The notes: generated by a model from the letters alone, not told the origin. Shown: positions 9,274 to 18,136, counted from the first letter of the stretch. The stretch is 64,000 bases of DNA from Actinomycetes bacterium (GCA_021793235.1 JAJYTD010000001.1:1-64000); one strand, 5' to 3'. A program made the numbers and translations.

Positions 9274-9289
9274 TAGATAACGTGTTCTT
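9274..9289. promoter_or_regulatory. candidate KstR-type operator 2
   Basis: The core AACGTGTT (9279-9286) fits AACNNGTT exactly, inside TAGATAACGTGTTCTT; the outer T and A of the consensus are not met. It lies about 130 bases upstream of the regulator start, a usual place for autoregulation. Confidence 0.4.
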
Positions 9290-9417
9290 GCTGGTATCGG
9301 GTCCGGTTCGAGGCTTGGGCAAGCGGGTGACAAAGCGCGGCCGATGGGCCCGGCAGGGCGCGGCGGAACCAGCCGAGGGCGGACAGGCCCGCGGACGAAG
9401 ACGATAGGAGAGGCACC

Positions 9418-10044
9418 GTGGCGGTCCAGGCGCCGATCGGAATGCGGTCACGAAGCCAGAATCAGCGCCGCAAGCGGATCGTGCAGACAGCGGCCGCGCT
9501 CGCGCTACGCGGCGGAGTCGAGGCCATGCAGATGCGGGCGGTGGCCGAACGTGCCGGTGTCGCACTGGGCACCCTCTATCGCTACTTCCCCTCCAAGATG
9601 GACCTGGTCGTAGCGGTCGTCACCGAAGAACTCGATCTCCTTGAGAGCAGCATCAGCCGTCGCCCGCCCAACGCCGAGACGGCGGCGGGGCGCGCGGTCG
9701 ACGTGCTGATGCGCGCCACCCGCGGGCTGATGCGGGAGCCGGAACTGGCGGACGCGCTGGTTCGGTCATTGATCATGGCCGAGGTCAAGACGGAGCTGGG
9801 GACCCGCATTACCGATCTGCTCTGGCGGGTGGTGACGGACACTCCCGCATACGGTGAAGACGCCGCCGAGCCCGACCGGGAGGAGGTCGACTATATACTC
9901 GTCAGCTCGCTGGCGAGCATCTGGATATTCGAGCTGCTGGAGAACTTGAAGGGGGACCGCAGCCTCGATCGGGTGCGCGAACGCCTGGAGGTCGCGGCCG
10001 AGCCGCTACTCGCCGGGTTTCCGGTGGCCGCCGCCAACGCTTGA
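9418..10044 (+). CDS. TetR family regulator, KstR-like
   Basis: 208 residues. The GTG start has AGGAGA seven bases upstream. The N-terminal helix-turn-helix (about 38-60, QMRAVAERAGVALGTLYRYFPSK) is very close to what I remember of KstR, the repressor of sterol/cholesterol catabolism in mycobacteria and rhodococci. The C-terminal two thirds is the variable ligand-binding and dimerisation domain. No sterol catabolic genes are in view, so the regulon may be different or distant. KstR-like palindromes lie upstream. Confidence 0.85.
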   Translation: MAVQAPIGMRSRSQNQRRKRIVQTAAALALRGGVEAMQMRAVAERAGVALGTLYRYFPSKMDLVVAVVTEELDLLESSISRRPPNAETAAGRAVDVLMRATRGLMREPELADALVRSLIMAEVKTELGTRITDLLWRVVTDTPAYGEDAAEPDREEVDYILVSSLASIWIFELLENLKGDRSLDRVRERLEVAAEPLLAGFPVAAANA

Positions 10045-10065
10045 TTCCGCCGGTCAACGGGCCGG

Positions 10066-11472
10066 TCAATCCTTTGCACCGAAAAGTTCCGCCAGGTCGG
10101 TCAGAAGGCGTGACACCGGCCCTCTCCGGTCGTCGTCCTCACCTTCCTCGTTCTCATCACCCGGTGGCTCTTGTGTGGGAACGGTGTCGCCTGGTTCCCC
10201 GGATGCGCTGGGCTGGGGGGCGGGCGGTGCCTTGGGCGCAGAATCCGGCTCCGCCGGCGCAGCGGAGCTGGGAGAGGGGGACGCGGTCGGCGCGTCTTCG
10301 GCAGGAACGCCGGCGTTCTCGCTCGGAGCGGAGAGGGACGGGGAAGGCGCTGCGGGCAGCCCCGGACTGTAGGTGGACTTCCCCAGCCGTTCCCCGGCCA
10401 CGGGCGAGGTGGAGGCCGGGCCGGGCGGACCGGGATCGGTGACCATGCCACTGGAGTGACCCGTGGCGACGAGCCCCCCTACGGCCGCTGCGACGGCCGC
10501 GGTGGCCAGGCCGGCGACGACCGGTGCCGGCCACCTCCTCCGGCGGCGCGTTGTGCCGTCCTCCGGGGCATCCTGCAGCGGCGGGCCAAGCTCGGCGATC
10601 TGCTCGGGGCCGACTTCAGCGGGGACGTCGCGGGTGGTGACCCGGTCGGTGGGGACGGCAGCAGGCTCCTCCGGGAAGAGGTCGGGGCCGCCGCTTTCCG
10701 CGTTTGGCGCCGTCGATGGCGAAATGTGTGGTCTTCCCTGTAGTGGGAACCCGTCGGAGCCCAGAGGCAGCAGTGCCATGGCGGCGGCGCTGCGCTCCTG
10801 TGCCAGGAGCGGATCAGTGCAGTCGTGGAGTACACGCTCACGCAATCCGCTCGGAGGGCCGGGAGGTTCGAGCCTGTCCAGCCATGCGCGGACCTCGGAC
10901 TCGGTCGGCGTTTCGGGGGCCGGGCCGGGCGCGTGGTGTGCGCCCGCGCCGCGTTCGGCCAGGACGGCGGCTGCGCGGCGCACGGCCGCGTGGCAGAGCT
11001 CGCGCGAGGTGTCGGGGGCGAGCCCGAGGACCGTGCCGATCCGCGTGGCCGGCAATCCGTGCCTCAGGTACAGCTCCAGCAGCTCGCGGTGGCTCGGTGG
11101 CAGCCGCAGCAGCAGTTCGACGACCGGGCGTTCGCCGGGGACCGTGGCAAGCTCCGCATAGGGCGATTCGGGGGCGAATCCCCGTTGTCGGCTCGTTGCT
11201 CTGGCCAGGGAGAAATACCAGGGACGCAGGTCCTCGGGGTCGTGGAGTTCACCGATCAGCTCAGTGGAGGCCAAGAACACCTGGCGGACCGACGCCGCGG
11301 CGCGGTCGAATCCGTCGTCATCCCACCGGTGGCCGACAAGGGACCAGCAGTAGCGGTAAAGCTGCGGGGCGAAGGCGTCATAGCAGCGTTCGTACCCGGT
11401 GCCATCGCGTAGCAGCACGGCCAGCCATCCCCATGGCTCAGCCGGTTCGGTCTTGGATTGTTGCGTGGCCAC
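10066..11472 (-). CDS. ECF sigma-like protein with a C-terminal membrane anchor
   Basis: 468 residues from a GTG with GGGAGGGG just upstream; a TTG 12 bases earlier is the alternative. Residues about 20-95 resemble sigma region 2 (YERCYDAFAPQLYRYCWSLVG, then LRPWYFSLAR). Residues about 115-165 resemble sigma region 4 (LLLRLPPSHRELLELYLRHG followed by an HTH). A disordered linker, a basic RRRRW stop and one transmembrane helix (about 316-338) follow, with a Pro/Ser-rich outer segment ending in an acidic patch. It looks like a sigma factor fused to its own membrane tether. No separate anti-sigma gene is adjacent. Activity as a sigma factor is inferred. Confidence 0.72.
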   Translation of the reverse strand: MATQQSKTEPAEPWGWLAVLLRDGTGYERCYDAFAPQLYRYCWSLVGHRWDDDGFDRAAASVRQVFLASTELIGELHDPEDLRPWYFSLARATSRQRGFAPESPYAELATVPGERPVVELLLRLPPSHRELLELYLRHGLPATRIGTVLGLAPDTSRELCHAAVRRAAAVLAERGAGAHHAPGPAPETPTESEVRAWLDRLEPPGPPSGLRERVLHDCTDPLLAQERSAAAMALLPLGSDGFPLQGRPHISPSTAPNAESGGPDLFPEEPAAVPTDRVTTRDVPAEVGPEQIAELGPPLQDAPEDGTTRRRRRWPAPVVAGLATAAVAAAVGGLVATGHSSGMVTDPGPPGPASTSPVAGERLGKSTYSPGLPAAPSPSLSAPSENAGVPAEDAPTASPSPSSAAPAEPDSAPKAPPAPQPSASGEPGDTVPTQEPPGDENEEGEDDDRRGPVSRLLTDLAELFGAKD

Positions 11473-11638
11473 GACCCCTCCCAAAGCGCGACACGCGTTC
11501 TCCGGCCGAGCACCGAGCCGCGGTGATAAGCCGGAGTTGCCCGCTTCACGCTAGCGATCGGAGCAGGCCTCTGTCCGACGGCTGGACCACCTGTGGCGGG
11601 AAGGTAAGGGCCCTGTTACCTGTATCGGAGCCGGTGCT

Positions 11639-12637
11639 TCATTCCCCTCCCCGTGAGGGCGAGCCTATGGCGACCATTCGCTCCACTGATCTGCGCGCTT
11701 TGGCCGCGGTTTCGTCGTCGACGACGATCTCGGTGCTCCCCTTCCGCAGCGCGGTCAGCAGCTTGTCAGCGGTGATCATCTTCATGTAGTGGCATTCGGC
11801 GCGCGGGTTCACCGGCTCGAAGACCGTGGCCGGGTTGGCCGCGCGCAGCTGGTGCAGCATGCCGGTCTCAGTGGCGATGAGGACCTTCTTTGACGTGGTC
11901 TTCTCGGCGGCCGAGAGCATGCCGCCGGTCGACAGCACTTTGACGCGCTCTTGCGGAACAGCGCCCGTGCCTACGAGGTACAGCGCCGAGGTGGCGCAGC
12001 CGCATTCGGGGTGCACGTACAGCTCTGCGTCGGGGTCGGCGGCTGCGCGTTCCCGCAGGGCCGCACCGTCGATGCCGGCGTGCACATGGCATTCGCCCAT
12101 CCAGACATGGATGTTCTCCCGTCCGGTGACCCGCTTGACGTGGGCGCCGAGGAACTGGTCGGGCAGGAACAGGATCTCCCGGTCCTCGGGAATGGACCGG
12201 ATCACATCAGCGGCGTTCGAGGAGGTGCAGCAGATGTCGGTCTCGGCTTTGACCGCCGCGGTCGTGTTGACATAGGCGACCACAACGGCGTCGGGGTGTT
12301 CAGCGCGCCAGGCACGCACATCCTCGGCGGTGATGGTGTCGGCGAGGGAGCAGCCGGCCTCGGGTTCAGGGAGGAGGACGGTCTTCTCGGGGGAGAGGAT
12401 CTTGGCTGTTTCGGCCATGAAGTGGACGCCGCAGAAGACGATCGTGTTCGCCTCGACACTTGCGGCGAGGCGGGACAGCGCGAGGGAGTCGCCGGTGTGG
12501 TCGGCGACGTCCTGGATCTCGGGCCGCTGGTAGTTGTGCGCGAGGATGACCGCGTCGCGCTCCTTCGCGAGGCGGCGGACCTCTGCCGCCCACTCCGCCC
12601 TGGTCATGGAATCAGAGGTAGCCGTGGCCGTTGCCAT
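11639..12637 (-). CDS. nadA: quinolinate synthase
   Basis: 332 residues. It condenses iminoaspartate with dihydroxyacetone phosphate to quinolinate in de novo NAD synthesis. The three-domain fold is recognisable from [20 protein letters not shown] at the N-terminus. The three cysteines for the [4Fe-4S] cluster sit in [15 protein letters not shown] and HPECGC. nadB and nadC are not next to it here. It is divergent from nrtR, and an NrtR-type palindrome lies 82 bases upstream, so NAD-responsive repression is likely. The start could also be the internal Met at MTRAEW. Confidence 0.96.
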   Translation of the reverse strand: MATATATSDSMTRAEWAAEVRRLAKERDAVILAHNYQRPEIQDVADHTGDSLALSRLAASVEANTIVFCGVHFMAETAKILSPEKTVLLPEPEAGCSLADTITAEDVRAWRAEHPDAVVVAYVNTTAAVKAETDICCTSSNAADVIRSIPEDREILFLPDQFLGAHVKRVTGRENIHVWMGECHVHAGIDGAALRERAAADPDAELYVHPECGCATSALYLVGTGAVPQERVKVLSTGGMLSAAEKTTSKKVLIATETGMLHQLRAANPATVFEPVNPRAECHYMKMITADKLLTALRKGSTEIVVDDETAAKARRSVERMVAIGSPSRGGE

Positions 12638-12718
12638 GTGTCCGTTCTTCCTCCGGCTGGGGCGCCGATCTGCGGGGCGCCGATCGGCGGCCTGGTGTGT
12701 GGGGGTTTCCCCGAACCT

Positions 12719-12743
12719 AGTTTATGCCTTGTAGGCGAAAACT
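12719..12743. promoter_or_regulatory. NrtR operator between nadA and nrtR
   Basis: The arms AGTTTATGCC (12719-12728) and GGCGAAAACT (12734-12743) agree as an inverted repeat at 8 of 10 positions around TTGTA. NrtR operators are known as such palindromes upstream of NAD genes, and the site lies between the two expected partners. Confidence 0.7.
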
Positions 12744-12812
12744 CGAAAGAGCCTAACATGGGAATCCGGGGGAGGGATAGGGGCAGACATCAACGACACC
12801 AGAGGGCAGCCG

Positions 12813-13514
12813 GTGCAGGATTCCCGGGCCGAGACGCACACCTCCATGGCCGCCCACGAGGTGCTGGCCGTGGTTCTCCAGATACGCCAAGAGCGGCTGA
12901 GCGTGCTGCTGTGGCGGCGTGCGCGGCCGCCGTTCGAAAAGTGTTGGGTGCTTCCCGGAGGAAGGCTCGGCACAGCCGAAGGGCTGGGCGAGTCCATCCG
13001 GCGCCAGCTTGCGCAGAAGGTCGATGTGCGCGACCTCGCCCATCTGGAGCAACTGGAGACCCGGGGAGACCCGGGCCGCCATCCCCACGGCCGTACGCTG
13101 GCAACCGCCTACCTGGGGCTGGTTCCCGCCGACATCGATCCGGTCATACCCGGCGACACCGCGTGGCACCCCGCCTCAGACCTGCCGCCGATGGGATTCG
13201 ACCACGCGGCCATCGTGCATTCCGGGCGCCGCCGGCTGCGCGCGAAACTCTCCTACACCAATATCGGCTTCGCGCTCGCACCCCCCGAATTCACCATGTC
13301 GGAGCTGTCCCGCTATTACCGGGCCGCCCTCGGGCACGATGTCGCCGCTACCAACCTGCGGCGGGTCCTGCTGCGACGGGGCCAGATCGAGGAAACGGGA
13401 GAGTCGGTGCCGTCGGGGCGCTCGGGCGGACGCCCGGCGGCGCTCTTCCGCTTCCGCGTCCGGAGGCTGGAGATCACCGACGCGTTCGCGGTTCTGCGGC
13501 CGCCGCAGGTGTGA
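12813..13514 (+). CDS. nrtR: NrtR-type transcriptional regulator with a degenerate Nudix domain
   Basis: 233 residues. The N-terminal Nudix domain keeps GGRLGTAEGL, but the catalytic REUXEE part reads RRQLAQK, so the metal-binding glutamates are gone. This is expected for the ADP-ribose-sensing domain of NrtR. The C-terminal part (from about residue 150) is the winged helix of that family (FTMSELSRYYRAALG, NLRRVLLRRGQIEETG). It should repress NAD genes when ADP-ribose is low. It is divergent from nadA with a shared operator. The GTG start has AGAGGG upstream; MAAHEV at residue 12 is an alternative. Confidence 0.88.
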   Translation: MQDSRAETHTSMAAHEVLAVVLQIRQERLSVLLWRRARPPFEKCWVLPGGRLGTAEGLGESIRRQLAQKVDVRDLAHLEQLETRGDPGRHPHGRTLATAYLGLVPADIDPVIPGDTAWHPASDLPPMGFDHAAIVHSGRRRLRAKLSYTNIGFALAPPEFTMSELSRYYRAALGHDVAATNLRRVLLRRGQIEETGESVPSGRSGGRPAALFRFRVRRLEITDAFAVLRPPQV

Positions 13515-13582
13515 CACCCCGCTCTCCGGGGGTGCGGTCGCCCGGAGAAAACAGCCGCACGCGTGTTAACGTCACTTTTGTG

Positions 13583-14236
13583 ATGATCCGCAGTGTGGTG
13601 TTCGACGTCGGCGAGACCCTGATCGACGAGACGCGTATCTTCGCGCGCTGGGCCGACCGGCTCGGCGTGCCGCAGCTGGCCTTCTTCGGTCTCATGGGCG
13701 CAGTCCTCGCGGAGGGCCGCCAGTTGACAGATGCCTTCCGGCTGGTCAAGCCGGATTTCGAGATAGACGCCGAAACCGCCGCCTGGCTTGCGGAGGAACC
13801 CGAGTCGCTGCGGGAGAACTTCGGCAGCGAGGACCTCTACCCCGACGTCCGCCCCGCACTGGCCGCATTGCGCGAGATGGGGCTGGGCGTGGTCATCGCG
13901 GGCAATCAGCCCCTGCAGGCCGCCTCCGCTCTGGAGCAGATGCGCCTGCCGGTGGACGCGATCCACGTTTCCGAGGCCTGGGGTACGGCAAAACCCGATC
14001 CGGCCTTCTTCGTCCATGTCCTGGAGGCGGCCGGCCGTGCCCCCGAAGAGATCCTCTATGTCGGCGACCGCGTCGACAACGACGTGATCCCGGCCAAGGA
14101 AGCCGGTATGCGCGCCGCTCTGCTGCGCCGCGGCATGCTGGGCTACCTGCACAGCGGTCGCCCCGAAGCCGAGCGTGCCGATGTGGTCCTCGATTCCCTG
14201 GAAGAGCTGCCCTCCTGGATCGCCGAACAGCGATGA
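13583..14236 (+). CDS. HAD family hydrolase
   Basis: 217 residues. Motif I is FDVGETLIDE (residues 6-15) and provides the nucleophile Asp, but the second Asp of the usual DxD is Gly. Motif II is VIAGNQ, with Asn-Gln where the usual Thr/Ser should be. Motif III/IV is TAKPDPAFF and YVGDRVDNDV. The fold is a Cof- or phosphoglycolate-phosphatase-like HAD hydrolase with a helical cap. The substrate is unknown, and the loss of the second Asp suggests an altered reaction. A GTG three bases upstream is an alternative start. It lies 68 bases after nrtR on the same strand and may be co-transcribed. Confidence 0.82.
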   Translation: MIRSVVFDVGETLIDETRIFARWADRLGVPQLAFFGLMGAVLAEGRQLTDAFRLVKPDFEIDAETAAWLAEEPESLRENFGSEDLYPDVRPALAALREMGLGVVIAGNQPLQAASALEQMRLPVDAIHVSEAWGTAKPDPAFFVHVLEAAGRAPEEILYVGDRVDNDVIPAKEAGMRAALLRRGMLGYLHSGRPEAERADVVLDSLEELPSWIAEQR

Positions 14237-14349
14237 CGAACCGATAATCGGCGGGAGACGCAGAGTTCGGGGCTCTTTGGGTAAGAGGAGCGGCGCGACC
14301 GCGTAATTGATCGGAGCGCAATGCCCGGACGAGAGATACGGCCATACGC

Positions 14350-15501
14350 ATGATCACATTCGAGGGGGCCGGCAAACGCTACCCTGACGGCACAGTCGCC
14401 GTTGATCAGCTGGATCTGAAGATCCCGAGCGGGCGCACCACCGTTCTCGTGGGTTCATCGGGCAGCGGTAAGACCACGGCCCTGCGGATGATCAACCGCA
14501 TGGTGGAGCCGACTCAGGGCACAGTCGCCATCGACGGCACCGACGTCCGCAGCCGCGACCCCGTTCTCCTGCGCCGCTCCATCGGGTATGTCATCCAGCA
14601 GGCCGGGCTTTTTCCGCACCGCACCGCCGTGGACAACATCGCTACCGTGCCGCTGCTGCTCGGCTGGCCCAAGGCCCGGGCGCGCGCCCGGGCCCGGGAG
14701 CTGATGGAGCTGGTCGGTCTGGAGCCCGGGCAGGGGCGACGCTACCCGCACCAGCTCTCCGGAGGGCAGCAGCAAAGGGTCGGCGTGGCACGCGCCCTTG
14801 CCGCGGACCCGCCCATCCTGCTCATGGACGAACCGTTCAGCGCGGTCGACCCACTGGTACGCGCCGGCCTCCAGGACGAATTGCTGCGCCTGCAGGCAGA
14901 GCTCCACAAGACCATCGTCTTCGTCACCCACGACATCGACGAGGCGGTCAAGCTCGGCGACACCATCGCGGTACTCCGGCCCGGCGGTCGGCTCGCCCAG
15001 GTGGACACGCCCGAACGGCTGCTCGCCGAGCCGGTCGACGAATTCGTGGCAGGCTTCATCGGCTATGACCGCGGTGTACGGCGGCTCTCGTTCTTTCCCG
15101 CCCGCGACCTGCCGCTGCGCAGCGACATCGTCCTCAGTGCCGAGACCACCGCTGAACAGGCGAGGTCGGTGGCCGCGGCATCGGGGCAACCATGGCTGTT
15201 CGTCGTCGACAAGGACCGGCGCCCAATCGGGTGGATCGGCTCAGCAGGGTTGGCCGGGGAGGAGGGCCCGCGCCCCCTGGGCACGATGGGCGTGATCGGC
15301 TATGGCCACGGCTTCACCGTGTCCACGGATTCGTTGCGCGCGGCCCTCGACGCCGCTGTCCTCTCACCCGCCGGCGGTGCGGTCGGTGTCGACACTGACG
15401 GCACCGTCATCGGTGTCGTCACCCAGAGCGACCTCGGCGCGGCCATCTGGCCGCTCGGCGACGCAGGCGGCGTTCTCGCAGCGACGAGCGACAATGGGTG
15501 A
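14350..15501 (+). CDS. glycine betaine/choline-type ABC transporter ATP-binding protein
   Basis: 383 residues of ProV/OpuCA type. Walker A GSSGSGKTT is at about 36-44, the signature is LSGGQQQR, Walker B is ILLMDEPFSAVD and the switch His is in VFVTHDIDEA. The C-terminal 120 residues form CBS-like repeats, which in OpuA sense ionic strength. It energises import of quaternary ammonium or related solutes. It is the first gene of a four-gene operon, overlapping the next gene by 8 bases. Confidence 0.92.
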   Translation: MITFEGAGKRYPDGTVAVDQLDLKIPSGRTTVLVGSSGSGKTTALRMINRMVEPTQGTVAIDGTDVRSRDPVLLRRSIGYVIQQAGLFPHRTAVDNIATVPLLLGWPKARARARARELMELVGLEPGQGRRYPHQLSGGQQQRVGVARALAADPPILLMDEPFSAVDPLVRAGLQDELLRLQAELHKTIVFVTHDIDEAVKLGDTIAVLRPGGRLAQVDTPERLLAEPVDEFVAGFIGYDRGVRRLSFFPARDLPLRSDIVLSAETTAEQARSVAAASGQPWLFVVDKDRRPIGWIGSAGLAGEEGPRPLGTMGVIGYGHGFTVSTDSLRAALDAAVLSPAGGAVGVDTDGTVIGVVTQSDLGAAIWPLGDAGGVLAATSDNG

Positions 15502-16261
15502 AGGGACAACGGCGAGCAGGGCAGCCGACGCGGTCGCCGCGGTGGCCGAGGTCTGGGACTGGACGGCCGCCAACCTGGACGATCCGATCGGCCCCAAACT
15601 CCTCGAGCACGCGCAGTTGTCGTTCACATCGGTCCTGCTCGGCCTGCTCATCGCGCTACCGCTCGGGCTCGCCGGAGCTCGTTGGCGGCCGCTGTATCCG
15701 CCGATGCTCACCGGAGTGAACGTACTCTATGCGGTTCCTTCGCTCGCGCTGTTCTTTTTGCTGCTGCCCTACACCGGCTTCAGCCCGTGGACCGCGATCA
15801 TCCCGCTGGCGCTCTACACGCTCGCGATCCTGGTGCCCAACGTCGTCGACGGCCTGAACCAGGTTCCCGACCACGTTCGGCAGGCCGCAGCGGCCATGGG
15901 CTTCGGCCCGCTCCGTCGACTGCTGCAGGTCGAACTGCCGATCGCCCTCCCCGTTATCGTCGCGGGTCTGCGCGTGGCCTCGGTCGCCACCATCAGCATG
16001 GTCAGCGTGGCCTCCCTCGTGGGGCTGGGCGGGCTCGGCCAACTGATCCTCACTCACGGGTTCAAGCGGAACTTCCCGGCACCGGTCATCGTCGGCATCA
16101 TCCTCTCGGTGGCGCTGGCGTTCCTTGCCGACGCGGTCCTGGTAGCGCTGCAGCGGTGGCTGACACCGTGGGCACGCGGGCGCGAGAGCGGGGCGACGAC
16201 CACAAGGAATCGACATATCGCCCGGGCGGCGGTGGCCAGGTCGAGAAAGGCGACGACGTGA
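15494..16261 (+). CDS. ABC transporter permease (ProW/OpuCB type), first
   Basis: 255 residues, starting at the ATG inside the end of the ATPase gene. About six transmembrane helices are present. The EAA-type coupling loop follows VPNVVDGLNQVPDHVRQAAAAMGFGPLRRLLQVELP. This is the membrane channel of the osmolyte-type transporter and probably pairs with the next permease. It ends in a GTGA overlap with that gene. Confidence 0.9.
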   Translation: MGEGTTASRAADAVAAVAEVWDWTAANLDDPIGPKLLEHAQLSFTSVLLGLLIALPLGLAGARWRPLYPPMLTGVNVLYAVPSLALFFLLLPYTGFSPWTAIIPLALYTLAILVPNVVDGLNQVPDHVRQAAAAMGFGPLRRLLQVELPIALPVIVAGLRVASVATISMVSVASLVGLGGLGQLILTHGFKRNFPAPVIVGIILSVALAFLADAVLVALQRWLTPWARGRESGATTTRNRHIARAAVARSRKATT

Positions 16262-16938
16262 ACATCGTCACTGGAGTGGTGGACTGGTTCGCCCAGCCGG
16301 AGCAGTGGGCCGGGCCCAGTGGGATCCCCGCGCGCTTCGCCGAGCATGTCCACTACTCCGTGCTGGCATTGCTGATCGCCGGGGCGATCGCGGTCCCCAT
16401 CGGTCTGGTCACCGGCCACACAGGCCGCGGAGGCTTCCTCGCCATCACTTTGGCCAATATCGCCCGCGCCCTGCCGACGATCGGCGTACTCACGCTCGTC
16501 GTCCTGGGTATGGGGCTCGGCCTCGCCCCGGTTCTCGCGGCGCTGGTCGCGCTGGCGGTACCACCGATCCTGGTGAACACCTACGAGGGAGTACGCGGTA
16601 CAGACCCCCAGCTCAAGGATGCGGCCCAGGGCATGGGCATGCGCGGCGGCGATGTCCTGTTCCGGCTGGAACTGCCGATCGCGTTGCCGCTGATCCTGCT
16701 GGGCCTGCGCACCGCGGCCATCCAAGTGGTCTCCACAGCCACGATCGCGGCCTACGTCGGCATAGGCGGGCTCGGCCGTTTCATCGTCGACGGCCAGTCC
16801 CGCAGGACCATCGAAATGATCGTGGGCGGGGCACTGCTCGTCGTCCTGCTCGCGCTGGCCGTCACAGCGCTGTTCGCCCTGCTGCGCCACATGGTCGTGG
16901 CACGCGGATTGCGCCGGCGTCCGGCGCCGGCCACCTGA
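16258..16938 (+). CDS. ABC transporter permease (ProW/OpuCD type), second
   Basis: 226 residues from a GTG overlapping the previous stop. Several transmembrane helices are present. The coupling loop is NTYEGVRGTDPQLKDAAQGMGMRGGDVLFRLELP. It is related to the first permease and probably forms a heterodimeric channel with it. The solute-binding lipoprotein follows after 46 bases. Confidence 0.9.
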   Translation: MNIVTGVVDWFAQPEQWAGPSGIPARFAEHVHYSVLALLIAGAIAVPIGLVTGHTGRGGFLAITLANIARALPTIGVLTLVVLGMGLGLAPVLAALVALAVPPILVNTYEGVRGTDPQLKDAAQGMGMRGGDVLFRLELPIALPLILLGLRTAAIQVVSTATIAAYVGIGGLGRFIVDGQSRRTIEMIVGGALLVVLLALAVTALFALLRHMVVARGLRRRPAPAT

Positions 16939-16984
16939 CCCGGATCCACTACCCCCGAAAACCCGGCGAGAGAGAAGGTGCATC

Positions 16985-17875
16985 ATGCGTGCAGCGACGC
17001 GACTGGCGATCGCCGCGACCCCCCTGATGATGGCGCTCAGCGCGTGCGGCGACCCCTATACCGGCGACGATGGAGGCGAAGGAGGCATCGTCGTGGGGTC
17101 GGCCGATTTCCCCGAGAGCACCCTGCTCGCCCAGATCTACGCCCAGGCACTGGAGGCCGAAGGGGTGGAGGCCACCACCCAACTGGACATCGGCAGCCGC
17201 GAGGTCTACTACGACCAGATCGCCGAAGGGAACCTGTCGGTGTTTCCCGAGTACAACGGGGCCATGCTCTACTACCTCGACCCGGAAGCGGTCTCCGGCG
17301 GCACCGAGGAGACCAACGAGGCGCTACGGGAGATCCTGCCCGAGGGCCTGGAGATCCTGGACTCCGCCGAAGCCCAGAACAAGGACTCGGTGACGGTCAC
17401 CAAGGAGACCGCCGACAAGGAGGACCTGACGACCATCGGCGACCTGCAGGACGTCGCAGAGGACATGGTCCTCGGAGCCCCCGCGGAGTTCGAGACCCGT
17501 CCGCAGGGCGTCCCCGGCCTCGAAGAGACCTACGGGGTGACATTCAAGGAGTTCACGGCGTTGGAGGGCAACCTGCTCGTCGAAGGGCTCAAAGGCGGTG
17601 ACATCCAGGCGGCGAACCTGTTCACCACCAACGCCGTCTTCACCTCCGGCGACTACGTCGCTCTGGAGGATCCAAAGAACCTCTTCGGATCGCAGAACAT
17701 CACACCGCTGATCCACAGCGACACGGTCGACCAGACGGCCCGCGACGTCCTCAACGCCGTATCAGCCGGACTCACCACGGACGAACTGATCGAACTCGAC
17801 AAGCGAGTAGAAGTGGACCACGAGGAGGCCGACGAGGTGGCCGCCGACTGGCTGCGGCAGGTCGGCCTCGCCTGA
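16985..17875 (+). CDS. OpuC/ProX-type substrate-binding lipoprotein
   Basis: 296 residues. The signal peptide MRAATRLAIAATPLMMA is followed by the lipobox LSAC (Cys about 19), so the protein is lipid-anchored outside. The mature part begins IVVGSADFPESTLLAQIYAQ, the standard start of OpuAC/ProX-like proteins. It also contains EYNGAML and the hinge segments expected of this fold. It delivers the solute to the two permeases. The ligand could be glycine betaine, choline, carnitine or, as shown for some relatives, ergothioneine; the sequence alone does not decide. Confidence 0.92.
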   Translation: MRAATRLAIAATPLMMALSACGDPYTGDDGGEGGIVVGSADFPESTLLAQIYAQALEAEGVEATTQLDIGSREVYYDQIAEGNLSVFPEYNGAMLYYLDPEAVSGGTEETNEALREILPEGLEILDSAEAQNKDSVTVTKETADKEDLTTIGDLQDVAEDMVLGAPAEFETRPQGVPGLEETYGVTFKEFTALEGNLLVEGLKGGDIQAANLFTTNAVFTSGDYVALEDPKNLFGSQNITPLIHSDTVDQTARDVLNAVSAGLTTDELIELDKRVEVDHEEADEVAADWLRQVGLA

Positions 17876-17891
17876 TTCGGGACTTTCCGCT

Positions 17892-18030
17892 GACGCTTCT
17901 ATGTCGGCGGGGGCGGTCGCGGGGGGTACGGCGATGGGGCATCCCGAGCGCAGCAAGGGATGCCGGCGTGCCGCCGGACACGCCCGGTGCCAAGAAGTCA
18001 GACCGTCACCGCGATTTCGGGGACGGCCCG
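17892..18030 (+). repeat. dispersed intergenic repeat, third copy
   Basis: Starts GACGCTTCTATGTCGGCGG and runs through GGCGATGGGGC to CACCGCGATTTCGGGG. It matches both copies at 246-462. It lies directly after the transporter operon, as the others lie after the rRNA operon. No coding capacity is evident. Confidence 0.6.
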
Positions 18031-18056
18031 GAAAAGGTACCGGTCTGCCGCAGGCG

Positions 18057-18095
18057 GCCGGCACCGCGGCCGCCCGGACGGCCGCGGTGCCCGGC
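18057..18095. terminator. terminator-like hairpin after the transporter operon
   Basis: A 15-bp GC-rich stem with one bulged C (18057-18071 with 18080-18095) encloses an 8-base loop. There is no long T-run. It sits between the transporter operon and a minus-strand gene block, where a bidirectional terminator is expected. Confidence 0.5.
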
Positions 18096-18136
18096 TCTTC
18101 GATTCTGTTCGGCTACCAGGGCGGAGGAAGATGGGC

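Larger units (their letters stand above)
8920..9417. other. divergent intergenic region of the MBL-hydrolase and TetR genes
   Basis: About 500 bases without a credible gene. It contains two palindromes resembling KstR operators, listed separately, and a small hairpin, TCCGCGG...CCGCGGA, near 9110. It probably holds promoters for both neighbours. Confidence 0.4.

Noticed and set aside
11951-13582. Plus-strand extension of the HAD frame through nadA and nrtR
   Set aside because: The frame is open but antisense to nadA and out of frame with nrtR; the HAD fold begins at 13583.
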